Shown here: in pieces, positions 1 to 13,382 of the stretch
How positions within the stretch are numbered: the first letter of the stretch is position 1
Layout: each line of letters opens with the position of its first letter
Origin: Chytridium lagenaria
Taxonomy: Eukaryota > Chytridiomycota > Chytridiomycetes > Chytridiales > Chytridiaceae
Length of the DNA stretch: 64,000 nucleotides
Assembly: GCA_025449115.1 (NCBI GenBank)
Contig: JAHLKC010000060.1
Span: 1 to 64,000 of the forward strand
Direction: 5' to 3'
Position numbers and translations under genes: made by a program
The notes under the pieces: generated by a model
The model's input: only the letters and a program-made list of their open reading frames with translations
Database searches by the model: none
What the model was told of the DNA's origin: nothing

Positions 1-128
1 TCCCAAGAGGACACTCACGCAATTATTAATTGGAATGATATCAAGTCACATGATATTCTGTGATAGCCAATCATATTGAGGTGGCAGCGTGGAGTTATTT
101 CTCTTTGGTGCGGAAAGGAGCCTTTTTC

Positions 129-136
129 TATAAAAG
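129..136 (+). promoter_or_regulatory. TATA box of the WOPR gene
   Basis: TATAAAAG lies about 280 bases upstream of the first usable ATG at 410, leaving a long 5' leader. The leader has pyrimidine-rich and CA-rich stretches but no convincing upstream coding region. Motif match only; the transcription start is not visible. Confidence 0.45.
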
Positions 137-409
137 CTGAAAGCAAAACTCAAAAGATCCCTCTTGATTTTCCTTATTTCCCTTCTACTCCACTCCGGGG
201 CACTCTACTATTCCACCCATTTGAACAACCTTCTTTCAAAACCACCGGCATCAACCTCCTGTTCAGCCTCACTCACTCACACATATTTCACCAACAGAGA
301 GAGGGCCGGCCCATCTACAGCACCAACCTACGATAACAATAACAGTAGTAACAACAACAGCTTTCGCAAGGCTGGTCTTTAAAAGAGTAGCCCTTCCCCT
401 CTCACTTGA

Positions 410-3370
410 ATGTTCCTTAACGGCAACATGAACTCTTTGATGGCTTCAACTCTGTCTTCGACTTCTGTCAACGCTGCAGCTGCAGTCGCTGCACACATTC
501 ATCAGCAGCACCACCAGCAGCATTATCAACAACAGCAGCAACTGAGATCGCCATCCCAACACCACATCACCGTCACCACCTCTGCTTCCCCTGTCATGGA
601 CCAAACCATGATGATGTCACCTACAGGAGACTTCCAGATGTTTGTGGACCAACAACAGCAACAAGCAACAACAGCAACAACAACAATATTCTCCCCCTTC
701 CACTTCCCCTGTGCTTATCCCTCTCGACGATGGGTCATACACCCCCCTCCCTCACGAAACTTTTTACGGCTACCTTGACACCCCGCAAGACGCTCTCGTT
801 CTCATGCAATCAGCGAGGATGGGTGGGCTTAACACACTCCCCCGAGTCAAGGCTAGGCTTACTGTAGCTGAGAGGTCAGCCATTCGTTCCGGATCCATCT
901 TTGTCTTTGACCAAGAAGAGTCTAACATTAAGCGCTGGACAGTGAGTAATCCTTTTTTCTCATCATATCAACCGACCCCATTGCATTCACGTCAACCTTC
1001 TTTTTCATTTGCGTTGGTTGGACCTCCTTCGATCCTTCATCGCCCCTATGGCTCCAACAAAAATTTTGTTTTTTTTAATTTTAATATTTTTTTCGTTATT
1101 ATTGTCTTTGTACCCTTTTCTTCTTCTCACTTTCCTTGGTGGTATGAAGATGATGCAATCCCTCCCCGTTCATTAACTGTTGAGGTCCCTTTTGGTCATC
1201 ATTCTTGCTCATAACTCCACGTCATCTTTTACTTAACAATACCATCTTTCTTTGTTTTTTATTTGCAGGATGGAATGAACTGGTCTCCCTCCCGTATTCA
1301 CAATGGATGTTTCTTGATCTATCGGTGAGTATTTATGTAGTTATTTATTTACACTTTGATTTCTCTTTCAAATTTCCGTCTCTGTCCCTCCGAGTTCCCA
1401 TCTCTTCCTCCTCCCCTTCTTTCTCTCTTGCTAGCACATATGAAGAAAAACCTGTTGGTGTTCTGGATCGCACACAAGTGGTGATCTTCGTGGGCACGGC
1501 ACAATTGGGGGGACATACTTTCTGTTGCTGGACCTGATTGGCCCGGACTGCGCTTTCCTTATGAAAATTTGAGTCCCGGACTTTGTCCTACCTTATCCTA
1601 GGATTTGGTTCGATGCACTTCGGTACAGCATCTGAATCTTGGTTCATACCGAATTCCTTTTATGGAAGGATCAATGTTCCCACGGACTTCGGGAAGTGAA
1701 AGGATCGAAGATGACTCTGGGGGACCATCGATATGACATTAGACTGCGTGTTGTCTCACTCGCTTCGATATTGCTGCCCCACTTGCCGCCCTCGATTCTC
1801 CCTCCTTCACCTCCTCTTCTCATCCTCCTCGTCACCTCCTGGTCCCAGCCTGTCATGCTCATACCTCATATCCTTCTCTATTATAATTTCAAATCTCCAT
1901 AAATTCATTTCCATTAACGATCCATTATTATTATTAGCCAAATCGTTAAACCTGAACAAAACATTCCCACGGACGTTGACACCTCCAAACCACGTGGTCC
2001 TTTATCCCCGGAACTCCTGGACTTGAGGTTGACCTTAATGAACCTGGATTTAATGCTCAATTGCGGGACTCTATGGTGGTCAAGAAAAATGGAATGGGGA
2101 AGAAGACAATTTCGCTCGAGTTTGAGGGGAGACATGTGCATGTTATTTCGTATTACAACAGCATGATGTGATTGCTGGGAGGTTGCCGATTCCGGCGAGA
2201 ACGGATAGACTCGGACAAGTCGCCATTCCTGCTGAGGTGTGTAGATTTAATTTTTATGCTTCTTTACCCATTTGTGGCGCGAATTCCTTATTAAGACGGC
2301 ACTTTTTATTAGCTTAAGGAGACTCTTTTGAAAAATTCTCTCACACGTACCGTTCCCATGAGCAAGGAGACAGCCGGCTCCCTCGCCACTGGTTTCCCGC
2401 ACCTCAACGTTCCTCAACGTCACAAGAGCGATGGTGCCATCCGTTCCCGCTCCCGCGCCATCTCTCCCAATAATCTTCGCAATAGACCAGCGACACCCAT
2501 CTCCTCCCCCAACGTTCCACAGCTCTGGATCCACCTCTATGTATCTCCTTCCACCCAGCCCAGTCGGTATTGCCACCTCTACATTTGAACTCTCCAAACC
2601 TCCTCGCTCTAAATCCCCTGTCGTTGCCATGTACTCGTCAACACCACCTGTGGATGTGACGTTCAGACAACGTCGCGACTCAAATTCGGTCGAGCGGATC
2701 AAGCAACTACGGCAGTCTTCATCGTCGCGCGTCATCCATCAAATCGTCCCCACTCTTGGATGCTTCAACGGGAGGACTCATCGTTCACCCCAATGGCAGT
2801 ATCTCCAGCCTCGACGGCTGGGACGCCACACCTCCCGTGTCCAACCTCCCCTCTCCAACCGTCACCGACAATACGCAAGACCGTCTCGTCACCTCGCTCA
2901 CTACCGCTTTCCGTTTCGAAATCACAGCCCCAGATGATGACCACAGCAGCATTCAAAACAACTCTCCTCTCCAAAGCTTCTCCCCTACATTCAAGAAGAA
3001 CCCATGCGTCGTCACTTCCTCCGCGGGGTCATTCTCATCCCTCTCCTCAACCTCCACAAACTCTTCCATCCCTTCCTTGGCCGCTTCCACACGTCCCACA
3101 TCTCCTCTCACAAACGCCCCATTCCAACTCCCCACCACTCACGTCCAAACGTCGTTCCATCAACAACCTTGGACGACTCAAGCCCCCTCTTTCCTTGATC
3201 ACCAACTCTACGACTTGTTTGCGGGCCAACCTCAGCAGCAGTACCAGCCAACACCGCAATACCACTCGGTGATCACCAACACCAACCCTGCTTACACCAC
3301 TAAAGTGGAGACTTTCTCTCAACAACCAACCATGATGCTTCAGTCATTCTCGGCACCATCGCAACAATAG
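410..3370 (+). CDS. WOPR-domain (Gti1/Pac2 family) transcription factor
   Basis: This is a sequence-specific DNA-binding regulator of the Wor1/Ryp1/Sge1/Gti1 family, which controls morphology and development in fungi. After a Gln/His-rich start (ATG 410 or 428), the first WOPR half reads GYLDTPQDALVLMQSARMGG and continues to SGSIFVFDQEESNIKRWT, ending at a GTGAGT donor (941/942). Exon 2 (1269-1324) continues DGMNWSPSRIHNGCFLIYR. The second WOPR half is at about 2010-2235, with KKTISLEFEGRHVHVISYY then HDVIAGRLPIPARTDRLGQ. The Ser/Pro/Thr/Gln-rich tail ends at 3370. Frame breaks are seen at 665 (one extra G inside a CAA run), near 2160 (one base missing before HDVIAG), and between 2500 and 2760. 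The exon around 1438-1960 is unresolved. The family is clear from the two halves in the right order; exact exon limits are not. Confidence 0.85.
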
Positions 3371-4943
3371 ACTCTTTTTTTGGTTTCTGGTTTTTCTTTT
3401 TTCTTTTTTTTGTTATATGGGCGTTTTGAGATCCCCCAATATCCCTTTTATCCTTAGTATTTTGTGATGGCTTGATCTGTCTCTAGTTTTTTTTTTTTTT
3501 GATGATTGTAAAAAAATAAATAGTTTATAACATACACTGGTCGTCAGTGTGATTATTTGAATACTTTGAAAGTTTTAAACCTATATACCGAATTGAATTC
3601 TTTCTGGTGGATTGGCAATTTCAACGCTTTTCGTTGTTTCTCGTTTTGGAAAGAATCGCCGAGTTAGTCTTTCCTCACAAGAACCAGTGGTAATCTACAT
3701 CTTCATTGCGCCTATCGGCTTACTTAATCACAGTGGTGGCGCCATGGTCTCCCAACGCTTTCATCAGTATCATCATCCCTGCTCCCACTGACGCCATCTC
3801 ATATGACATTGTCAATGCACCGCCCCAAATAGTTTCACAAAAAAAAACATAAACATAATAGTCAGGAGGGTTCCCCTTTTTTGAGTACGGATACCTTTTT
3901 GGTGGAGTATGACGAATGAAGGGGTTGAACTCTGACGAGGAATGGAGGGAGGAGAGGAGGAGAAACATGGGGGCTCCTTGCGGAAAATAGAATTAGTGCC
4001 GGTTAACGGAATGGGTTCGGGAAGGGTGATTGGGACTTCAGAAGTTGGAGGCGGACTTTAGACGAATCCAGTATATTACGTTAACATGAGGACAGCAAGC
4101 GTTGAGGAATGTGATTCTCTTACGTCATAAACTCTGGCTTTTCTTCAACTGCCGTTAGAATAATTTGATTAGTATGGGTATGAACGGTGCCGTCAGTAGC
4201 TTCTGTTTAAAGAAACAAACCATTGGAGTCGGTACAACAGAGATGTTCATGTTTTCCGGTACAGGATTTTTGGGACTTCAAAGAAACACTCACACAAATT
4301 ACATGAACCAAATTAAAGTTTGGCGACTCTTACGTCAACCGCATAGATTTCTCGAGACACAATTTGCTACTATACTACACCAAATGAAAGCTTAAAATAC
4401 CTGTTACTAAAAAGCAAAAAAGGTTATTGACTACATTATTATTAATAAAGATGGAGACCTATGGTTTATTGATAGAATGTGTAAGAAGAATAAGGAAGGT
4501 GCCTTTGTGCAGGTAGATGATGTCCGGGCTGACTTTGGTGTTGTATAGACAGAGCTTGGGTCATTGATGTACGGGTTTCGCTGGCACCTTATCTCAGGAA
4601 AGTTAAACAGACTGAAAAGTTCAGCCAACAATACTTAATTATTTAGACGGACTCAAAACTCGGGATTAATTTTGTAAAGTCGGAGATGTATACCGTGGCG
4701 GTGATCCATAAACAAAAGATTATATCAATAACTTTTAATAACTCATAATAATTTATTATGCACAAAAATATCTACAATTACAAAGAGAAATATTCAACAA
4801 TCCGCGATATCCAACTTCAATATCTACTGAAATAATATCTATCGACATGGCATACAATCAATCGTCGCCAACAACAGCATATTATACAAAAAATGTACAA
4901 AAGTCCAACAACAACAGGTATCCAACAACCTCTCAAAGCCGAT
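3371..4943. other. Intergenic and 3' region
   Basis: Thymine-rich sequence follows the WOPR stop codon (poly-T runs at about 3375-3410 and 3487-3500), as expected of a 3' untranslated region. The rest is AT-rich. I find no ORF with protein-like composition, no RNA gene and no repeat I can delimit. Confidence 0.5.
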
Positions 4944-6858
4944 CTACAAATTCTGATACTTTCTCAACACCTTAAAATGTGGTGCTGTAAATGCCTGATG
5001 CCCCACCAACTTGAAATCTCTCCTAACTCCAACCTCCGCATTTCCAATATTCGGCAACCCCGTAAAGCCCTGCCTCACCGCGCCCATCTTCCTCATAACA
5101 ACCGGTTCCTCCAACAACATCCTCTTATCCTGCAATTCCTTTACCGTTCTCGCCGTAATCGTCCTCCCATCAAACCCCGCATACATCAACCCCCCACTCT
5201 CCTCCCTTCTGGCTTTCGCTATTTTATGAAGTTTTTCTTCCAACTGGACCTGATTATGCGGCGCCAGCGGTGTGGGGACACCTTCCTCAACCGCCCGTTT
5301 GGCTTCATCATCCCCACCAACGCCATCCAGAACCTGCTGGTAATACGTTGACGCGAATTGGGGGTTGAGGAGACCGAAGTGGGAGGAGGATGGGAGACGT
5401 TTACGGACGGGACGAGTTTGCCATTGGGGTACACCGTATTGACCTTCAATTTTCATTTGGTCCATGAGACGAGGGGCAAAGACTTGAGGGGTGACGGTGC
5501 GTGAAGGGAGTCGTGTGGGGATGTTATGAGTAGTGGGACGGGAGTCATGGACGCGGGGGGGTTTTTGGCGAGTAGGGATGGGGGGCAGGACAGATATGCG
5601 TTTGGCTTCTTCGGGAGGTTCAGGCTGACCATCAAATCATCAATATCGGTTTGAATCGATTCCTGCATGGTCATATCTTCCAACGGTGTGGATTCATCAA
5701 CTTTAGGTGGCAACTGCGGAGGTTCGGGGAGAGGAAGCATGGGTCTTTCAGGGATGACCATTTCTGGAGGAGGCTCTGGTTGATCCCAAGTGAATAGACC
5801 CTTTAGCCGATCTCCTCCAGCTGCTGCGAAGGAGGCAGGCCTGCTTGCTCCCACCGCGGGTTGACGTAATCCAAGTTCTCTTGCGGTGAATTCGCGTTCG
5901 CTGCGTTTGCTGTTTTCAGGGATTGGTGTGCATGACGATTCCGCAGAAGACATGAGCTTTTGATACATTTCCGAAGACTTTTCAAATCCGCATCGTATAA
6001 GATGTTCAACGTATTCCCTTTTCGCTTTTCTGTTTATTTTTGGCGGTTAGGTGCAGTCTCAATGTTACTTAGGGACGCGTATGTTATCAGGAAACGTATA
6101 GTTATAAAATAAACAAAGCAAAAGTAAGATTGAAAACGAATTGCAGACAAAGACATATATGACGTAGAGATAAACTCACTCTAAGCCCGTCTTTTCTTCC
6201 CGCTCCTGCGTCTCAATGAACGATTTTGAAAACCCTTCAGAGTCCAACGTCCTCTCAAGATCCTTCAGTGCCACCATTGCAAGTGCCATCTTGTACCGTG
6301 ACCCCAACTGGTGCAATTCTGTAGCTTCCGCAGGCGTCAACGCTATCGCCAAATCCCTTTCCACCTCTGGATCCAGTCCTAGGCCTCCAGGCACAGCGGG
6401 CACTTCAGCCAACGGTTGGGTTTGTTCTTCACGATGATCCGGAGGTCTATGTAAACTCACTGTAGAGTGCTGCATCCCAACACCTGTCGCTGTGAACGAT
6501 ACACTGCTGCGAGAACCAGAAACGGAAGGAGGTTGTCCAAAACCTGCGGGATGATGCGATGTGATGGATTGGCGAACAGATCTCCTCGACTCTGCTGCAA
6601 CGACATCCGGGGATATCTGACTCCCATCCGGTCTAGTCACGGAGCTCAACCGCTTCACTCCAGCAACAGATCTCCTTTCTACTGTTGTCGCAGCCGACGT
6701 TGCCTCATTTTTTCCAAACTTTAATGTACTCTTTTCAATGTTGAGACCCTTCGGGAGTGGTTCATGTTCTGGGGGGCAGCGGTCCTCATCTGCACATGGA
6801 TCCCGTTGACGAGATGTGCCGCAGTGGACATGCCTGCGGCCTATATCTCCTTGAGCTG
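4944..6858 (-). CDS. Hypothetical protein, multi-exon
   Basis: I do not recognise this protein. The reading frame is open from about 6858, and no convincing ATG is visible there, so a further 5' exon is likely. The first segment holds a Cys-containing stretch (CADEDRCPPEHEP) and a Ser-rich, Arg-rich region. It then ends EREEKTG at a GTGAG donor (exon end 6180). The next exon (from about 6026) reads REYVEHLIRCGFEKSSEMYQ only after one extra base in the A-run near 6020 is discounted. It then passes through a proline-rich segment (WDQPEPPPEMVIP). Another break near 5470-5560 leads to a well-formed C-terminal block of about 170 residues, with YGVPQWQTRP near its start and ending VLRKYQNL at 4944. 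Composition and continuity across frames argue for a real gene. Function unknown. Confidence 0.6.
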
Positions 6859-9544
6859 TGTCCTTCGTAGTTTATTATAGAGTGATACTTGATCAGGAAT
6901 GGTGGTGGCATTGTTAATGGGATTGGCAAGTATATATATAATATATACTGATGATGGACTTTGAAAAGGGGTCTTCCTAACCTTCGGTGTAGGAAGAGCG
7001 TATCTACATTAGAAGGTCAGGATGGTTGAAAAAGAAGATTTTATTGAGTTTTTTTGAAGGGGAAGACGGTGGTTGATGGTTGGTGTCAATTATCAGACTT
7101 TCAAGTTTTTTTTACTCCATAGTTGTTACGGTGCAAAGAAATGTGAAGATAAAATTATATATATATGCATACTTAAAGTAGAGCTTTTATCGCAAGTTAA
7201 AAGTGTAACTAAAGACATCACCTTGTAAGCCTCATTAATACTGAGTAATATCTTGCGTATCGGAGTCGTTAAGTAGTGTACACCCTTTTCTTCTCACACC
7301 CTGACGCTGTTTATCCAATATATTTGCTCCACTCACTGCTCAATATCTTTTCTCTTTTTCTAAAACTTACATTTTCATTTTAGTATTTCCCTAAAACCAT
7401 AGATCACGAAATTGATATCCAGTAAGATCTTTGTCCTTGGAAACAAAGCCTCATATTCGGTATGTTGATACTTATTGTCGTAGAATCGCGTATTTTACTA
7501 TGGGGTACGTGAACAAGGCTGGGGTTACCAAAGTGGATTCGAGTTGGAGGTATGAGTTGGAAATGATCGCTTTGCGGTTTGTTCCTTGAAAAGGCTGTTC
7601 TGGTGCGTAGATATTAAAATCATATCTGGAACTCACGTCACGATGAGTTTATGTAGTTATTGTCCCAATTCCCCTCTTTATCTAAGCGGTATCTTTCCCT
7701 TTTTTTTTTTTTTTGTTCTATTTTTTTCTGTACTGTCAAAGTTTTCAAGAACAAAGGCTCAATTATAGGCTTTTGATATTAATTTTTCTCAATTTCGCAT
7801 TATTGTTTGGTCTAAGGTTGTGCTAGGGATGCCTCAGCTATAGATTGGTTTTGAGGTATGCGCTGAAGACGATTGCTTGTGAGGTTTTCTTCCGGGGCTA
7901 CGTTAAGGGGAGGATTGGGATGGTCACGTCTAAAGGCCGCGTCAAGATGATGAGGTTTACTAGAGTTTTTCGGTTCCCGTTGCTCTTTGTTGGAGACAGT
8001 TCGTGCAATTTCTTTTTTTTCTTGCTCTTTTCTTGCCCTTGGAACAAGTAGTTTTTGTCACTATTTAGATGGCTTCCCAACCTCTCAATCTCGTATTTCT
8101 TCTCTTTTCTAAAAAAACCCTTACTTTCTCTGTTACAATCTCAAGCGGGCATGTATTTCCACATCCCAAAAGTCATCGGATGGACAGGAAACTCTTCTCC
8201 TGTGGATGAGATGCCTATTTTCTGGTTGTAACATCTTTTGTGTTGGAATCTCGTGCGTTATTTGGGGTTGAGGTTGGGCGGGTCATGTCAGGTACCCCAC
8301 CCCGGCTATGCGTATCGGATCTAGGGTTTTGACATGTTGATGATCCCTTGCGGAGTTTTCTTAAAGGCTGTGTTTGCAGTGGGTGTTTGAAAGTGTATGT
8401 GGAGGTCGCGTTAAGGTGATGAGGTTTTTACGGCATTTTCCCATCTTTTATTATTTTTGTTTCCCATTTATTATTTTTTGTTAAGAGACATTTTCCGCCC
8501 TTTCTCTTTTCTCTTCTTTTTACTTTGTGTTGGGTCAAAATTGCCCTTGTTTACTTTCCCTCCGGTTTCTTGCATAATCCTTATTTTCTGTTTCCTTCCC
8601 TCCTAGAGTCAAAAACTTTTTGCAAATACATATATACGTCTTCAAAAAGTTGAAGTGACAAACAGACCATAACCACTATATTCCTCCATAAGTTTCCGCT
8701 ATTGCTTGCAATCACCAAAACCCGCAATTTCCACCCAAACTTCTTCTTTTTTTCTGCGTTGTTTGCCTCATTCAGATCATACCTCCAATCCCACTCTCCC
8801 GTTGAACTAAATATCGCGTCCCTCGACAATTCCTCTGTCTCTGTCCATCAAACCCTCTGACGCAAAACCACAGGATAGCTCACACCACCTACCTTAAAAC
8901 GTTCCGCTGCTCAACTTTTGAACAGCTGATGAAGGTCTTGCTAGAACATTGGGCAACGTCCTATCAGACGGCCGAGAACTTCGACAAAGACCTTTCTCAA
9001 GGCGACGATAATTCGGCTTGAACAATCGATAGGCGCTACGTTTGAAGGTTTCCTTGCGGAACACCATCATCCACAGCCCATCAATAAACCTCAACATCAA
9101 CCGAGTACTGCGCCTACACCTGTCCAGCGATCTTGCTATTAAACCACCACATCAGTTATCGGTAAGACATCTTATGGTGTACGGACCCTCCTCGCTCTCT
9201 CCAAGGTGCGTTTGAATACACAGAATCGCTCAACACCCTGCACGAGAACCTCGAGTGCTTGACACCGTATCAAAGTACACCGTAGAAAAAGAAGTTCTTG
9301 CTTATACTGCTATTCGCAATGGTAAGCACCTTGTTCCTTTCCGATTTTATTCTTACCACTATTATTCGCCTCATGAATCCATCAATTATATATAGCCTTG
9401 TACAGAAAAATCGTACAATGGACGAACCCTCGGCTTTCCGTTTCTACCAAATTCGGGCATTGCGGAGTCTCCGAATTCCACCCCTGCCTGACAATTCAAG
9501 TATATGCCTTTATACTTCCCTTAATTACTTCCATCCCACAAGCA
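6859..9544. other. Long intergenic region
   Basis: No gene can be supported in these 2.7 kb. There is a TA-rich run near 6930-6955 and several poly-T tracts. Two stretches, about 7840-8000 and 8320-8460, look like diverged direct copies of each other: both carry a variant of GGCCGCGTCAAGATGATGAGG a similar distance after a CTTGCGGAG/CTTGTGAGG motif. The part after 8900 may include the promoter and leader of the Zn2Cys6 gene. Confidence 0.4.
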
Positions 9545-12500
9545 ATGGAGCGCCGCCCGCCGAAAGACGCTATCATGGCCGGCTTTATTGAAACAGGCTG
9601 TCAGTTATCCAACGTACCAACTCCAGCATCATGGCTGATTCAAAGCAGCAGTAGCAGCGCAATCTCTTCTGGCTTCCCATATCTGACTAATAACTCAAGC
9701 CCCCTTTCAGCGCCGACTAGATCAAATGAATCGTCAAATAACCCAAGAACAAACCCGCCTTCGTTACCATCTCTTCCTGATGACCGTATTCAACAAAAAT
9801 CCAGATATAATCTTGCATGCTTAAGGTGCAGAGAAAAGAAAAGGAAATGTGACGGTGCACGACCTACTTGCACAGGATGCGTTAAAGCTCAGTCTCGATG
9901 GTCACTGGGAGACCCGCCAGTGGTCTGCCAATATGAGACAAGCTTAAAGAGGAAACCCAGACAGACGACGTAAGTTTAAGCATCCTATCTTTACCTTTTC
10001 TCCTATAATTTGTAAGTGACCTGACAGGAATGTAAGGCGTGCCATCAGAGAAAAGTTGGATTCAATTGAGCTACTTTTAAAACCCTTTCAGGTAACTTGT
10101 ATTCACTGTTGTTGTCATACTCACAGGTACTGAAACGTCGTATCTCGCAGAAAACCAATTTGCCATCGTCATCCGGCTTTGATGCTTCCGACAACGACCC
10201 GTTCGAAAAGGATTTGCAGAAGGATTTAGAAAGGGTGGCTTTAATGACCGTGGAACATCAATCTTCAAGTACATTTCTAGTAAATCTTCCGTACCTCTCC
10301 CTCGAGTCCCTCCAGTTTTAACGGCTCATGTGTACGTAGCAATGACGTTCGCAGCACATTAGCAAACTCCTTTTATACTGGCTTCTCCGACTCAATGCTC
10401 GTCAACCCCTCCCTCTCTCTTATATCCTCATCTCTCTCCGAGGTCCGCATTGACGAAGCCCTTCTCCGTGCTCTTGATGGTATCGGATGCCCAGCTTTTA
10501 TTTGGAATCTGAAGATGCAGAGATACTAAAGGGCGCACAGCCATTCACAAAACGCGTCACCATTCCGACATTGGCTGTAAAGAATCATGATGACCTTGAG
10601 ACTCATCTTATCGCGATTTTTTTCACGTATGTGCATAAGATGATACCGATGATGAGGGAGGATACCTTTTTGGAGAATTACATGCCTGTGAATCGACATC
10701 CTTCTGCTCTGCTATACGCGATGTTGGGACGGCGACGATTTTTTCACAACATCCATGTAAGCTTCGTAAAGGCTGTTTTTCTTTTAACTTTTAGTTAATC
10801 TCTTGATCGTTTTCCATTTTTTTGGGTTTATCAACAACGAAATAATCATTAACAATACATTTAGTACTTTACCACAACTTTCAGACCCCTTACAAGGCAG
10901 CGCAGTATTACATCGGTCAAGCAGAGAAAGAGGTGGTTAAATCACAGAATATTTAGTAGCTATGCAAACTATGATTCTGATTTCAATTTGGGATTATGTA
11001 AGTATATTTCGGGATATATTAATAATTAGAAGCTATGCTTATCTACTTCTATGTCATTTGTGACGGAAAACAGGGATACTTTTTGGGAATGCAATCATGT
11101 AAGTTTATTTTTCCATGCTATGTTTCCTCTAACAAATGATGTATTTATTTATTTTCAATTCTTCAGACCAATGGATAGGCAAGAGCTGTCGAGAATTCCA
11201 TAAGCTTAATCTGAGGAAGTTCAACGACATGCTACCCAATAATCCATTTGCAATCTGGCATGGGCCTAGGGATGAACCAAATCTGATTGAAGAGGAAGTG
11301 AGATACCGAACATTTCAGTCTCTTTTCATCACTGATACGGCGGCGTCGATGGCTTCGGGCCTTCCGTTAGCTATTGCGGAAGAGGACTACGCGAGCGTGC
11401 TGGTAGATATAGAAAAAAGGCTTAAGGATCAAGTCAAGGAGAGCGAAGTTAGACGGCTGGGTCCAAGTGAAAGTGGCGTTGGGGATAGCGGTAGAAGTGC
11501 GCAGGAGTGGAGGAACGTTTTTTTTAATGTACCGGGAAACTCTATCTATGATGTTCCTAGTTTTGTGAGATCGCATCCTGCTGTATTTCGAACAAATGAT
11601 GCGGTTTTCGCGAGATGGCCCATTCACCCACCTCTGAAAACACAGGGAGTGCCGACACATCTTACCACTTCAGAATTTGACCAATACGTGAGTGAATTTC
11701 ACTAATTCATAATGATAAGCTGATTTTTAACTTGTAGCATTTAGTATCTTGTGCAGCTATGCTTCATCGTCCGCCGCATACTTCGTCTGAGACTGTGGCA
11801 GAATATACCCACCGACTATAAAGACTCTTCCACCGCACTTTCTGTTGTTCCCCATCCTCTCAACATTGCTCAACTTCACGACGCCCTCGTACAATTTTAT
11901 ACCTTCCTTCCTGAATCCGAGAGGCCATTCCGCTCTCTGTCTGACATCCCGTCCTCCTCATATGGCATAATGAATTCGACCTATTCAACCTCCTGGGTCC
12001 ACCGCCCACACGCCGTCAGCGTCCAAATGTATTTCTTCTCAGCCCTTGCCATACTCCACGATCCCAAGGAATCGGATGGACGTAGAATATATAGAATCGG
12101 TGGTGGGAAACGGTTGAATACTCTCGAAGTTCTCGTTATGGCTCAACATGCACAGATACACGTTCTTCGAAGCGTATACACCGCTTACGGTGATCCGTTT
12201 GACACTCGGATTCGACCCCAAACTACTGCTGGAACACGAAAGTCGAAGTACTCATCTAGCATGAATCCAACATATTTTAAATCTGAAAATCCCAGCCAAC
12301 TCGACCGTCTTGACGAATTATTAAGAGTATGGGGAGCTACCATTGGGTCGCCACCAAAAGCGAACGGAAGGTCAATGTCTACCTCTCATCTCATCTCACG
12401 TTACACATCACCTCTGCCTTTCAAAAATGATATGAAACACTCGCCACCGCCTCTGGCAATTGCCGAGTTCCCGCTATCGGCTTTTTTACTATACTCGAAC

Positions 12501-12793
12501 AGTTTAAGCATTCTGTCTTCGCTGTTACCGGGAGTTGTGCCTGGAGTGCTAGAGGGGCAAGTAGAATTGGATGATGGGCCGGTGGATTGTTTGTATGGGA
12601 TCAGAATGATTGTGATTCCGACGTTGGCTGAATTATCGATGGTGTGGTGCATTGCAGAGGTTGGATTAGCTGCGTGCTTGCATGGCAATAATTTATTTTT
12701 TAGATTTACTTACGTAAACTTCAAAAACTACTGAAAGAGGTAACCAAGTCTCTCGAAGATACAACACCGACTTTCTGGGATATAGCAGAATGA
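9545..12793 (+). CDS. Zn2Cys6 fungal-type transcription factor
   Basis: This nuclear regulator has a Gal4-type binuclear zinc cluster at residues ~95-130 after the ATG at 9545. The pattern is CLRCREKKRKCDGARPTC, then TGC, then a final Cys 15 residues later. Exon 1 ends at 9968 (GTAAGT donor). Exon 2 (10028-10091) encodes a helical linker (REKLDSIELLLKPFQ), and exon 3 starts at 10127. A frame change near 10290-10350 leads to the middle region (EVRIDEALLRALDGIG). Another at about 10952 is needed to read EYLVAMQTMILISIWDYGYF, typical of the fungal-specific activator domain. The exon at about 11166-11687 contains EVRYRTFQSLFITDTAASM. The last exon begins near 11738, and its true C terminus, after a break near 12690, reads YLRKLQKLLKEVTKSLEDT to a stop at 12791-12793. 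The target genes cannot be inferred. The neighbouring ABC transporter is divergent in orientation and not obviously linked. Confidence 0.88.
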
Positions 12794-13382
12794 TATGCTG
12801 GATGATGCTCCAAAATTTTATTCATAGATAAACCTATTAAATGAAAAGGTCGGAAAGCTGCTCCCTTACATTATTATTATCGGATGTATTCCTCATTTTG
12901 TTCAACGTTAACGTGTTTTCTTCCGTACACCAGATATGAGACATGCATGAGAACCTTAATGAATGCATTTCTAGCCGCATTCAACTGACGCAATGAAGGA
13001 AACGGCTGAATGACCAACCGCTTGAGCCCATTATTTTGGAATTTCATTTGGCGGAGTTCTTGGCCTTTTGTAAAGAATGAGTAAGCCCATATTTGTGTTG
13101 ATAATAATAGGAAAGAAACATGTACTTTTGTAATTGAAATGCATCCGGTGTATAAGTACAAGTTTTACGATTTGAGAGTTATATGACTATCTGAGAAGTA
13201 GGAAGAAGTTGAGTTTACAATATGAGACAATGATTATTACTTGAGACCTTTAAGGACAACGTCTCTCACATTTTTGTGGCTCACATGAAAACACCAAAAA
13301 AAAAACACCAAAAAAAAGTAAAAAGCGACATTGAAGCTCTTAGATTTTCAAAATCATTTAACGCGCATATGCACTCGCAAAC
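12794..13382. other. Intergenic between convergent genes
   Basis: AT-rich sequence between the 3' ends of the Zn2Cys6 gene and the ABC transporter, with a short A-rich tract (two poly-A runs split by CACC, about 13295-13320). No coding or RNA feature seen. Confidence 0.5.
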
